From: Pterois miles
Lineage: Eukaryota > Chordata > Actinopteri > Perciformes > Scorpaenidae
Length of the DNA: 64,000 nt
Assembly: GCA_947000775.1 (NCBI GenBank)
Contig: CAMQGK010000638.1
Location: forward strand, 18,534,501-18,598,500
Direction: 5' to 3'
Part shown: positions 38,717-50,110 of the stretch, piece after piece
Layout of the letters: every line of letters starts with the position of its first letter
Position numbering within the stretch: the stretch's first letter is position 1
Program-made: the position numbers and the translations under genes
The notes under the pieces: model-generated
Database searches by the model: none
What the model saw: only the letters and a program-made list of their open reading frames with translations
Told to the model about the DNA's origin: nothing

Positions 38717-39272
38717 TGTACTAAGGGAGATTCATCACTTCGGTCTCAAGTGTGGATACACATTTGCACATACTGTATACACGTACGCACTCATACGCAT
38801 ATTCAGAAGCACGTTCCTAACTCAACCCAGCTCAGAAACAATGACACCCTAATCCGAGGACAATACGGGCACTAATCCACACAAAACAGGGATTGTACGG
38901 GGAGACAAACGTGGGAGTGAGGGAGAGAAAGAGCTAGCACGCTAACAAGCAAAGGAGGCTAATCCTGATGAGAGATAGAGGCCAGGAGAGACAGCTAAAA
39001 ATTGCTGTTAGGGAGGGCAAGAGAGATGGAGCAGAAAGAAAATGAGAGAATGGAAGTATGAGAAAGGGAGAGGGGTAGATGTAAGGCTCAGACGTAAATG
39101 GTCTAGACATCAGAATACGTTTTACTTTGTTAAACTCACAGAGGAATGTTAATACGCAACACCTGATACAATCCAAAGTCAGCCATAGCTCAACTTACTG
39201 TTAATAAAGTCCAAATAAAATGGAAAAAAAGGCATTGCAGCCCATTTAGATCACCTTCCTGGTCAACTTTAC

Positions 39273-39609
39273 TGATGGGGGACTGTGCAGTGATTAGCAC
39301 TGTCGCCTCACAGCTAGATTTGCAGGTTCGAATCTAGCTTGGGGCCCTTCTGTGTGAAGTTTGCACGTTTTCCTCATGTTAGCATGCATTTTCTCCAGGT
39401 TCTCCAGCTTCCCCACAGTCTGAAGACATGCAGTTCAAGTTGATGACTCTAAATTGTCCCTAGGTGTAGATGGTTGTCTGTCTCTATGTGACCCTGCGAT
39501 GGAGTGGCGACCTGTCCAGTGTGTACCCCGCCTTCGCCCTATGCCAGCTGGGATTGGCTCCAGTACCCCCACTACCCCTAATAGTGGTTGCAGATGGATG
39601 GATGGATGG
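39273..39609 (+). mobile_element. tRNA-headed SINE, full length with GATG tail
   Basis: The head has GACTGTGCAGTGATTAGCAC (box A region degenerate) and GGTTCGAATCT (39325-39335, box B with one change). The body includes CTTGGGGCCCTTCTGTGTGA, CTCCAGCTTCCCCACAGTCT, GACATGCAGTTCAAGTTGAT, GCGACCTGTCCAGTGTGTAC and GGGATTGGCTCCAG, ending with GATGGATGGATGG. AACTTTAC occurs just before (39265-39272) and just after (39610-39617), an 8-bp target duplication. It is the most complete of the four copies. Confidence 0.9.
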
Positions 39610-41389
39610 AACTTTACAGACAATCTAACTTGTGTTTCACTGGTTTTAAGTTACTGTGTACATTGTACAAACAAAGACCTTGATTTATCCTAACACCCCT
39701 CATTGAGAGGGGGTACAGCTGAAAGGTGAACTATCACCCGCTTGCTATCGAGGGTTATCTAAGGCTGTAATTAATTTCATCGGAGTCTACGATCCAAAGG
39801 ACCGAGCAGATGACATTTACAAGAGGCAAACCAACATGCTTAATAACACACTTTGATAAAGTGGCAGAATTAGTGTGCCAGACTGGTACCTCATACAAAC
39901 AGCGGAAGAATAACAACACTCGCAACCTTTTGGAGAAGTCAAACAAAGCAGGTAAAGGGGATGAAGTGTTTTGTGTGACATTTTACGTAGTCAAAACCCA
40001 GTAACAAAGTGCTATGTCAGAGGAGAGCAGTTTGGGTTCCTGGTGCTTTTTAGGGAGATGAGCTCACTTACTAAAAAATGCATGGCTGTGGAGAAGGATG
40101 AGCGCTGTGCATGAGTAACGGTGCGAGCAAATGTGCCGTGTGGCGCTCCTTGTGTTCCTCTGTCCTGCTTTTCACAAGACGATTCCCTCATAGCTTCATC
40201 CATTACCTCTGTCTCTCTTTCACACTTCAATCATCATTTTTTTTATTTCTATTGCATTGTCCCTATTTTTCTTTTCCCCTTTTCCATACGGTCTTCTTTC
40301 TCTCAGTTCTTCCTGTGGTTCCACCAGTTGATGTCTCTTTTCCTCTGCCTCCCTCTTGTCTTCCTCACAATCGCCCTCTCTTTTATGTTAGGATGCAGTG
40401 AGGGTAGGCCTGTCAGTGTGTAGTCTGATACAGTGGGGAGCATAGAGAGCCTTTCACAGAAGCCAAAATACAGACAGACATGAGGGAAACACTTCAATGT
40501 TCACTCTTCCTGACTGCAGAACAGACAACCTTGTATGTATGATGTGCATACAGTATAGAGATGTACACAACCAAGCACCCTCACATACACACACACAACA
40601 CTGTCAACACACTCCGCCCACTGCCCTAGTATTCGCTTCAGTCTGTCTGTCACTTTGTGCCATTGTCACACTGCTCACACCTTCGTTGCTTCCCCACAGT
40701 GGGACAGGCTTCCTGTGCTGCGACCCACCAACATGTGTTCAGCCCTACACAAAGTCACACACATATGCATTCTCATACAGGCACAACAAGTACACACACA
40801 CACACATATGCTGCTTGCTCCAGGGCACTCAGTCAAACATCCCCATACCACAGGGTCACGTTTCCAGAGTGACTGCATCGATTAACTAGTGGACGAGTAG
40901 CAGCAGGACGCCACTATGGAGTGGATGGAAGCCACAGGCCTGACTGCCTCAGCTGTCCGGGCTACAGTTGGGTCGATTTCCACTTTGGCCAGGTCCAGTT
41001 TGATTTTATGCAAACCAGCTGAACTGGCATTTGTCATTATGACACGTTCTGGCAAATTAAAATGTAATTTACAACAGCAACCTGTGAGGACGCCATCACA
41101 GCACTAAATTCAGCTTATACTGTATTTTCTGTTTTAGTATGTTTACAGACGGACTAACTACTGATGGCAGGCGGTGTGAAATTTGTTGCAGAGCCTGGAA
41201 ATATGTAGGAGATCAAATTTCAGTAGAGATTTGAGGAGGCACATTGCGTACGTTGCGTGTGCTAACTAGAAAGTTCGTTTTTTGGGGGTAATGAGACAAA
41301 ACATTTTTCCACCAGCGAGTGAATATCAAAGCCCGACGGCCCATAAAGTTAGCAAATGTGTGATGGAGAGAGAAAGAGAGAGAGAGTGA

Positions 41390-41620
41390 GTGAGTATGAC
41401 GTTAGCAGTAATGTTATAGCTGTGAATGTAGCAGTGCAGAGTGTGTACAGTTCAGGCTGTCAGGGAATAAATCCTGTAACTCCACAAGACCTGAGCCAAG
41501 TTCCCATGTCTTGCATGTCACCTGCCGATTTAAGTAATACCGACTGGCCCTGAAGCTAGCGACAACAACAGCCCAGGCTCACTTAAATTAAGTGGACCTT
41601 TAAGGTGGACCCGCTTTTCT
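41390..41620. mobile_element. DNA-element relic sharing sequence with 31416-32353
   Basis: GCAGTGCAGAGTGTGTACAG followed by TTCAGGCTGTC, a CACAAGACCTGAGCCAAGTT block and CATGTCTTG parallel TGTATACAGTTCAGGCTGTC, AAGACACAAGCCAAGTTCC and AGTGTCTTG at about 31870-31940. Further right, AAGGTGGACCCGCTTTTCT resembles the reverse complement of a block in the element at 36736. Ends were not found, so limits are approximate. Confidence 0.5.
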
Positions 41621-44474
41621 CATTTTAGTTCTAGTGGAGCAGCTGCTGAGTAAAATGCTACACCTAGAGGTAAAATTTGGTATACATGGTATTTTTTACA
41701 GTGGCCCAGACATAGTCCGGGTTACTCCATAGTGGGAGTACAATGCCATGTAGCGGCCTCACCCGGACCTGGATCCCAGTAAGGCTGACAGATTGCATTT
41801 TTTAAAAAAACCTTGTAAGCTATTGTTTCACTGCTTAATTTTTCATCGAACATGAGTGAGAGTGATAAAAATGCTTACTTTTGTACACGGTCTCATCTCT
41901 ATTCTACATATGTAGTTGCCCAGACAGGCAGTTTAAAAGAACTGGTGTTATAGATGGACAAATGCACAGTCTTCTTGTGCTTCTCTCACCCACAGCCACA
42001 GGTTCACAGGGAAGGATGACCTTTTCGGACATGCTCCACTGCGCCGCGGGTGCATCAATCTATGTTTGAGTGTGTACTCCTGTGCCCACTTGTGTGAAAG
42101 AGTGCGCTTGAATTCGTCTACTGCGCAGATGTGTCTGTGTGCAACTATGGTGTGGGAGTGTTGTTATCCACTCCTTATCTGGAGACCAAAACAACAACTT
42201 GTCCTGACCGCAGACGAGACCCCGTCTTGCCGCCCATCCACCCAGAAAACAAATAGGGGGCACGAAGGAATGAGGGTAGAGACCCAAAAAAATGAGTGTG
42301 TCTTGCAGTGCTGTGCAAAGCAGACATGCTTGGCAATGGGATCTGTCAAGAGCTCTCTTAGGTCTTTTCACTTCTATAAAAAGAGAGAAAAAGAATAAAG
42401 AAAATACGAAAAATAATCCCAAAAAGGCTGGATGTGGGATTCAGTATCAAATATTAACATAATGTGAAGCAGGAAAAGAGACGGCTAGAAGGATTTCAAC
42501 AACTGCATCACTCACTTAACCCAACTGCACCAGTCATTTTGAGTTAAGAACAATATAATGCATGATTACACTTGAAGTCTAAAGAGCTGGTGTTTGACTT
42601 CTCTCACTACAGTGTCAAGTGTACAAATAACCTAAATTCTTCATAAATCCAAACATTTAACTGTCTCTATGGAGAAAGTGAGATACAGAGAAGTAAAGCC
42701 ATCCCTTTATAATTATCATAATTTTTTGAAAAAAAAAAAGCAATTCACTGATTTAGCGGTGAAGCTGAAACGCAACGCTTAAAATACTAATGTGCCTTGA
42801 GTACGCTCCACAATAGCCATCCACATTTCCTCAGTATTGTCTGAGTGTTTCTGGTGCATTGGAATATTCATGTAGAGTGTCTGTGAAAAGTCAATGTGCA
42901 TGCCAGACACAGTAGTATGTGTGTGTTTATGTAAGAATGAGTGTGTGAGCCGAAACGGTCTTCATTAGGCTGACGGAGAACTGCCGCACAACAATCAGCC
43001 ATTAATTAAGTGTCAGAAGCATTTAACGGTCAGACATGCTGGTGGCTGATTCCCATGCCAGACACTAATAACAGCTACAATCTGCCAGAGAGGAAGCTCT
43101 GCTTACCCGGACGTGCCAGACAGCCCACATTCTCCAAGAAAATTAGTAAATACATGCAGTAAAATTACAGCCATAACAGCTGGGCTTCAATTTACCCTTA
43201 ACTAAGTCCAGGCTCTTCAACCCCGCTCTCATGAGATTGACTTATTCCTGGCTTCTTGCACTTATATCTGCCTGTCACTGTGCTGTTCCCCCTGGGGCAA
43301 AAGCTGCACCACGTGAAAAAAATAAATCCAATATATGTGCATGAAGAATCCAATTGTTGCTAGGAGCAGGTGCTGAATTATGCAGCAACTACATTGGACC
43401 TGCATTGTCTATATTGTGTCTAAAAATGATTGTATTTGCTTTGGCAAAACAACTGAGATGCACTTTTCAAACACTTACAGAAAATGAAGTACAATTAGAG
43501 CAAATGCAGTAGCAAAAGTTCAAAAGTTTTACTAAAACTGGTGTTTAGTAGATAAGCGTAACAACATGCAGCAAAGGCTCATAAAAAATAATACTGCCCT
43601 CAGATTTAGCTTATGGAAGAAATTGCAAACCAAATACTAGAAACCACCTTGTGATGGGATCACACCAGCCATGATGCTAAATCAGGCCAGGGGTGTAAAG
43701 TGGGGTGGCTAATGTCCCCTTCCCTACTTCCTGCACCCTTGGTGGGACCACACCCATCTCTGTACTTGGCCTTCATTTTGATCTCAACTACACACCTGTA
43801 AAGTTTTGTGATCTTGCACTGTTGTGAGGCTATCGCGTTGACAAAATCTGGCTAAGAAATACAGTTGACACACAGAAAGTGTAGGTGAGGTTTTCACACA
43901 TACGGTTTCATGGAAAACAGCAGTGAGTCAGGACTTGCTGGAGAGCAGACATCAGTAAACAAAAACTGTACCTTAATAGGCTGCAAACACAAAACTGGAA
44001 AACTGGATTGTGGCCAAGTCTGGAGGCTACGTGGCCCTAATCTCTTACAGTGACTTTCAAACACTTACATGGTTGACATTTACAATGCAACATAGAAAGG
44101 TTGGAGGACTTGATGACCATAACTCATTCAGGTTCTGCTATTCAACATTACTTTGTGAAAAACACTGAGAGAGATTTGATTTGTTACTGCCCTCAATAGT
44201 TCCAGAGAGGATGCCACGAATGGACCAAGCAGGGATACATGAATAGTTTTTAAGTTTAGTCGTTGACAATGCTGATATGAATAATACTTTTTTCCTACCC
44301 CTTTCATGTCAGACTCTCAGCATAATTAGAGGTTTGGAGAGTTGACATGACAGAACAGCATGGCAATATCCAACACCTACCTAAAGACATGGAAGTTGTT
44401 ATTATTGTTTTATTTTCCAAGTTGATGGGATAAAGATTTTATCATTTTTTTAGCGCTTAATGTTTGCAGTTACA

Positions 44475-44690
44475 CGGTTAAAATTGATATAAAAGATTCA
44501 ATAAAAAGCTCCGCAAATCTCAGAGGAGCGCTTGTCACTTGAATAATAGCTGGTCCACCTAAAGAGCCCAGTAAAAACGGTTTGTCGGACATGTGCGCAG
44601 TATCGTGGCTGCTACGGTAACTCTCGCAATCGAGTGAATTGGAGACTCAGTTGTCTCTTTTGCGCATACACTGTGACTAGCGATAAATTA
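44475..44690. mobile_element. Internally deleted relative of the 36736-37427 hAT-like element
   Basis: ACGGTTAAAATTGAT, AATAAAAAGCTCCGCAAATC, TCAGAGGAGCGCTTGTCACT, TGGTCCACCTAAAGAGCCCA, ATCGTGGCTGCTACGGTAA and CAGTTGTCTCTTTTGCGCAT run parallel to blocks of the 692-bp element in the same order and orientation, with the middle of that element missing. Both termini are eroded. Confidence 0.7.
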
Positions 44691-45013
44691 TGGCTTTAAC
44701 CTGTTTGTGCATTGGGTTATTGTTGCAGCTGGGCAGCTTGTTAGGCACTAAAATCACAGCACCGCTGCATGCAAAGCACTAATCTTGTTAGGTAACGTTT
44801 CGAGGGTCAGTTATCAGGTAGAAAAAAAAAATCAAAATTATATAATTATATATTATATAATTATCAAAATTATCAAACCTCAGTCTGAAATTTTGCTAGA
44901 ATGTGTGAAAAACACACAGAAAGACGAAGGGTGAAAAACTGGCTTGCATCCAAATGTGGAGGCATCAGCCTCCTCCTCTTCATAGCTGAGGAAAGATTGC
45001 TGTGCATATCTGC

Positions 45014-45030
45014 GCACACACACGCACGCA

Positions 45031-45062
<32 letters not shown>

Positions 45063-45072
45063 CACACACACA
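45014..45072. repeat. Compound (CA)n(CGCA)n(CA)n microsatellite
   Basis: About 59 bp: CA, then seven CGCA units, then CA again. Alternating purine-pyrimidine throughout, with CpG in the middle block. Confidence 0.97.
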
Positions 45073-46224
45073 ATATATAAAATGCATTCATAACCTGCCC
45101 AGCCCAGAGAGCAGTCAAGGTAGTTAGACCGGAAAGCAGTATAGTCAGCAGACAGCTGCGTTTGGCTGCTAAAGATATCAAAGCTTATCAGAGATGCCTT
45201 TTGAACATATTTATTCTATTATAGATGATATTCCACAGCATCTATTCCACAATATTTGTAGTGCATCTTAACAAACACCATGCCTAATGCGGCTGGCAGC
45301 AGCTTGAAACCATGTTGACATTTAAATTGTCCATGGCCTTCTCCGATCCCTGACCTTCTGCCAGAGCACACTCACGTACCATTTAGGCAATATTTACCAC
45401 AAATACTGTACTAGTGAAAACTACACTAAAACAGTGGCAAAGCACACCTCTTTTGATTTATTACATGTGTTGTTGTATAGAGTCACAACTCCACTTACAC
45501 AAATTCAAGCACTAAACAGTAATAAAGCAATGCTTGAAATAGCGTATAATTTAAAGTTTCAAACCATTAACATCAGCAAGCTCTCGTGAGCTATTCAAGG
45601 CAAACTGAAGCTAAGTGGAACACATCACCATCAGAGAGGTTGCTATGAGTAGGATGGGTTTCTGTATAAAAGATAAGATTAACACCATAAAATGCACTGA
45701 ATGCACCAAATGCAATCCATCACACAATTCGCCCAAAGGAACCATGAGATCCGCTGCTTTGTCGTTTTAATATGAAGCTGATTTAGAGGGAATTTAGAGT
45801 TAGAAGGTGAATCTTTAAGTTGAAACATGGTGTGGCTGCAGTACTGCATAAGCAAATCAATCAAATGAATTCTCTCCTGATATCTTTGTTTAAAATGTGT
45901 ATTTTAAAACTTTAATGTATCATTTAAAATGAGCCAGAGAAAATAAGATTTCATGGCAGCAACGTATTAGTCCCTTAGTTCCTAACTTGTCTCAAAACTC
46001 TCATTACTCCAGCAAGTACAATTGAATACTTCTTTAATACTTAACAGTAAACTTCCCGATATAGTATATTTTTTAAAAAAGACCAATGTTCTATTTTAGT
46101 TCCAACTAACTAACAACAAATATCTCACCATTACATAACATTTGATTATGTGGTCTTTGATTAATCCATTAGAAGACATAATCAAAGTTTAAGTAATGGT
46201 GTGATGTGTTATGGATGTGTACTG

Positions 46225-46572
46225 CAACCTGGAATTTGGTAGCGGTACACAACGGTACCATTTTTCGTTACTTTACTTTCCCTGTAATAATAAAAACTGT
46301 ATTTCAGATGTAAAAATAAGTCCTAACTTCTAAATTTCAACATTATTTATTTAGAACATCTTCTTACAAACACTGCAGAAAGCATCGTCAGTGTCGGGTT
46401 TTGAATGTTAACTGCACTGTCGTGCAGCTCTGCGGTGGCTCATACTGTCACGGATGTGCTCTCAAGTACCTAAATTTGGCACCAATTGATGTGATGTGAA
46501 GCGGTTCCCGGTAGTACCGACGTAATTCGGTCGGTACCCTTAAAAGCACAGACTTTGGTACCCAACCCTAAT
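46225..46572. mobile_element. hAT-like relic with GTACCCAACCCTA end
   Basis: The right end TTTGGTACCCAACCCTA (reverse complement TAGGGTTGGGTACCAAA) is a typical fish hAT terminus. Internally GGTACC/GGTAGCGGTAC words recur near both sides. A matching left terminus and target duplication were not found, so it is probably truncated on the left. Confidence 0.5.
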
Positions 46573-49275
46573 AACAATAACCTCCAACTATGCACCAATC
46601 TCACCAAACTAATGTGTACGGATGGATCACGCAGCAATGCATGCATCCATTCCACGCAGACTGTATGTGGAACGGCTTCTTGACGTGACGTGTGTGTGCA
46701 AATTACTAAAAACAAGCCACAACCTGTTTGAATTATAGCACAGTTATTTGTATACGGGCATGTTCTTCATGTTTGTTTTTGTGTGGTTCTTGCACAGTGA
46801 TTATGTTTTCACGCTGGAGGCTACTGGTAACATTGAATCAAAAAGTGGACTGCGCTGTTTGTAGCCAAAAAGGAATGTCTAAATAGCAGCCTGTGAGAAG
46901 GCAGTATACTGTACATCAATACAGAAAAGACAGGATTATAATATGGCTGCTGAATATGTATACAAAATCATTCAATCCATGTAAATTGCTCCTTGGCAAA
47001 CAATTACTGTTGTGCACCCTCCCGTAATCAAAGCCAATTTTACCAGAGCAAGCAGCAACAGCATGCAAGGAAAGTATCCCTTAGGAGGTCAGCAGGTTAC
47101 AAAACCCCCTCAACACCCCTTTTAAATTACAGTCACAAACTCACAAACAGGGCCATAATATACCCCTGAGTAAAATGTGTATTAGTCCCTCTGGAGGGGA
47201 AATAGAACATTAGGACTGTAGGATCTGATCCAGGTCTATACTCTTCTTGCGCCTCTGTCATCACACTTTCATTTGGCCGACTCCCCGACTTAAAGGGACG
47301 AGCCCCATTTTTCAATTAGGCGCTAGACTCACTCATGCTTCGCTGCTTCCTCATCACCCTCATCTACTCGGCCCCCACCTTCCTCTCTCATGCTAATAGG
47401 AAGGAGAGGGGTGGAGGGGCGCTGGTCGAGGGGGAGTAGATAGAGACACTATTGTAGATCAGCGCTGATGGATGCAGGAGAGGGCTGTGTTGCTGCTGCT
47501 CCTTTACTCAGAAAAAAAAAATGTGATTGCTTATGGCGACTTATTGTTACACCAAACCCCTCATAAAGAATATCCATTGATCGACTGATTTATAATGTAT
47601 TTAGATTTCCCTTTTTGATAACCTCCATCTTCATAATGCAGTACTACTAATCCGTTGTTCAAATGCACTTAGAATTCACTGATGTAGATCTTAATAAGTA
47701 ATGAATCTCATGTTGGTGATATGAATACATGCAAAACTGGTTTAAAAGAATAAAAGCTAAATTAATTTAGGAAATATTCTGTGCATGCCATTTTTTTCCT
47801 ATTTCAGACACCTGCAGTAACTTAATGCTGAGGAGGCAGGCTGCTTGAGTCGTGCGGCAGGGCTGGCTGTGGGTTTGGTTTTTTTTTTTTCAGCTGACCC
47901 AGTTGGGAGGCACATTGAATATGCAACTAAGACACAGACGGAAGAGAAACTTGGCGACACATGACAGGATAATCATCATGGTGCTTTAATATTCAAGAGA
48001 GAGAGCGATAACATTAGGGAAGAGACAACAAAATATGGGGGCCATTGAGGTTGAGATTTGCAGTGGAGCAGACAAAAGGGGAGAAGAAGAGTAAGAAGAA
48101 AAAAGATGGAGAGAAAACAGGCAACGATGGAGCACAAGGAATGCAGTAAGACACAAAAAGATACCAGTTCTCTTCTATTCCCAGTAGATATTTTCAGAAA
48201 GTCTGCAAATGTTTCTTATTCCCTTTGCCTCCGTTAGCCTCCTTCTCAATAGCTACAGATTAAACACGAAGAAAGAGTTCGCAAAGAGATGGAGAAGAGA
48301 AAGAGAAGAATAAGACGGAAAAAAGGGAGTCTGGTGGTTGCCATGGTGACGAGAGGGGAGAGATTCCAGAGTGGTCTCAGCCATTACGCAGTGTGTTGGG
48401 GAGATGGACTGTGCAGCACTTAGGCTTATTGCAGTGTGGGCTGAAACAGAACAGATAGCTAATATAGACGAGATGGGCTCGCACCAAAATGGTGGATGGT
48501 AAGCACCTAATAAAAAGAGGCTGCAGGATACGGAGGTTTCTCTGCCAAGAGCAGCGCTGAGAAAAGCCAGTAAGGCTAAGAAAAAGACATTTATGCCGTT
48601 TGAGAAAATGCAAGGACAGCCAGTGAGTAAAAGCCGGACACAGTGGCGTCTACATGCGACGTAGTAAAGCATGCAAACCGACACACGCGTGCACAAAAAA
48701 ACATAATCAGGGCTTCATTGATCCTCCCACAACAGCCAAGTACAACCACTCTATTACTGCAAAGCCAAGAACAACAGTTGTCGTCTTCGGCTAGAGAGTG
48801 GGTCATAATGAGCAGGGACAACAGCAGCTAAAGATAGGATAGTGGTTTCCTGTCCAATCAGCCACATATTAAGCACTAGCGTAATACAGAAGGAGCGAGA
48901 TCCCAACTGAGAACGAATCTTTTGTCTTGACTAAAATAGACCCAAATTCCAGGCTTGCCACCAGAACAGCCTACAATTACAGATGTCTCCTCTAGGAGTA
49001 GAGGATAAAGAATCAATGAAAATCTAATGTGGATACAGTAGATACTTCACAGAGATCCGGGGTCCCATTTATAACCCTTGTGTACGCACAAAACGGGGCC
49101 TGAAAGAGGCATATGCCACTTCCCACTTAAAAGCTGTGCTCTATAAAAACAAATTTGACGGGTGAATGTGCGCATATGTATACAAAAGTTGTAGAGATGG
49201 CATATTGGCAATGAAGATAGTGAGGTGGTGAAGTCAGATTGTTTAATGACACCTTCCTCACACATTTAATTTCAG

Positions 49276-49695
49276 TTAGAGGTCCAGTGTGTAGAATCTG
49301 GCAGGTATAAAGCGGTGAAATTGAGATCGCAACCAACTGAAGCTTCACCCGTGTTCCAAGCATGTAGGAGCGCTACGGTGGTCGGCGCAAAAATGCAAAT
49401 TTGTCTCTAGGCCGTCTCTAGACCCAGCCAGAGAGAGGGAGAGCGGCAATGACGATGAGTAATGTTATCGACTCTGGCCCAAGCTGTTTTGGGCTACTGC
49501 AGAAACATGGCGGTGCAACATGACTCAGTGAAGAGGACGCGCTCCCTATGCAGATATAAATGGTTCATTCTAAGGAAACAAAAACGCAACAGTTCTTATT
49601 TTCATGTGATTATCCACTGAAGAAAACATCGTAATTAAAAGTATATTCCATGTCTGCCAATAGTTCCCCCTAAATGTTACACACTGGTCCTTTAA
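49276..49695. mobile_element. 420-bp MITE with TTA-bordered GGTCCAGTGTGTA ends
   Basis: The left end TTAGAGGTCCAGTGTGTAGA and the reverse complement of the right end TTAAAGGACCAGTGTGTAAC are good inverted termini. TTA/TAA at the borders fits PIF/Harbinger-type three-base target sites. The interior (CAACCAACTGAAGCTTCACC, CATGTAGGAGCGCTACGGTG) matches a common fish repeat in style and has no gene. Its right end touches the next element. Confidence 0.78.
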
Positions 49696-50110
49696 AGGAA
49701 TATTTCACCCACAAAATGAACATGTGTCTGTCAATTACTCACCGTATGTTACCTTGAATTCTTGAAGAAAACTTTGTCTTTCTTACACACCTCCACAGTG
49801 AACGGAGAGTCTGACAACTGAAATAAATGGAGTCCAGGATTAACAACAGCAAAACTATATCAACGCCTGGATAAACGAGACTTTGGATTATGCTGCACAA
49901 ATTTTGTGAGAGCTTGTAAATAGATTTCCCATATAGTTTTGCTGTTGCCAAACCTGGACTTCATTCACGTCTATTAATCAAGGAGTTGCTCCATTTTCAG
50001 ATTCTCAGTTCACAGTGGAGGCATTACAAAGAAAACTTTAAGAATTCAAGGTAACACACGGTGAGTAATTGATATACAAATGTCATTTTGTGGGTGAAGT
50101 ATTCCTTTAA
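49692..50110. mobile_element. Foldback element with ~170-bp inverted arms
   Basis: 49692-49860 and 49931-50110 are imperfect reverse complements along their whole length: TTAAAGGAATATTTCACCCA pairs with TTAAAGGAATACTTCACCCA, CAATTACTCACCG with the same, GTTACCTTGAATTCTT with the same, CTCCACAGTGAAC with CTCCACTGTGAAC, and CAACAGCAAAACTATAT with the same. A 70-bp loop separates the arms. It has no coding capacity and would form a long hairpin if transcribed. Confidence 0.85.

Noticed and set aside
48253..48696. Longest open frame in the window (147 codons, minus strand)
   Set aside because: Low-complexity Ser/Leu-rich translation with no domain, no exon-like borders and no relation to CSMD or any family I recognise; expected by chance in 64 kb read six ways.
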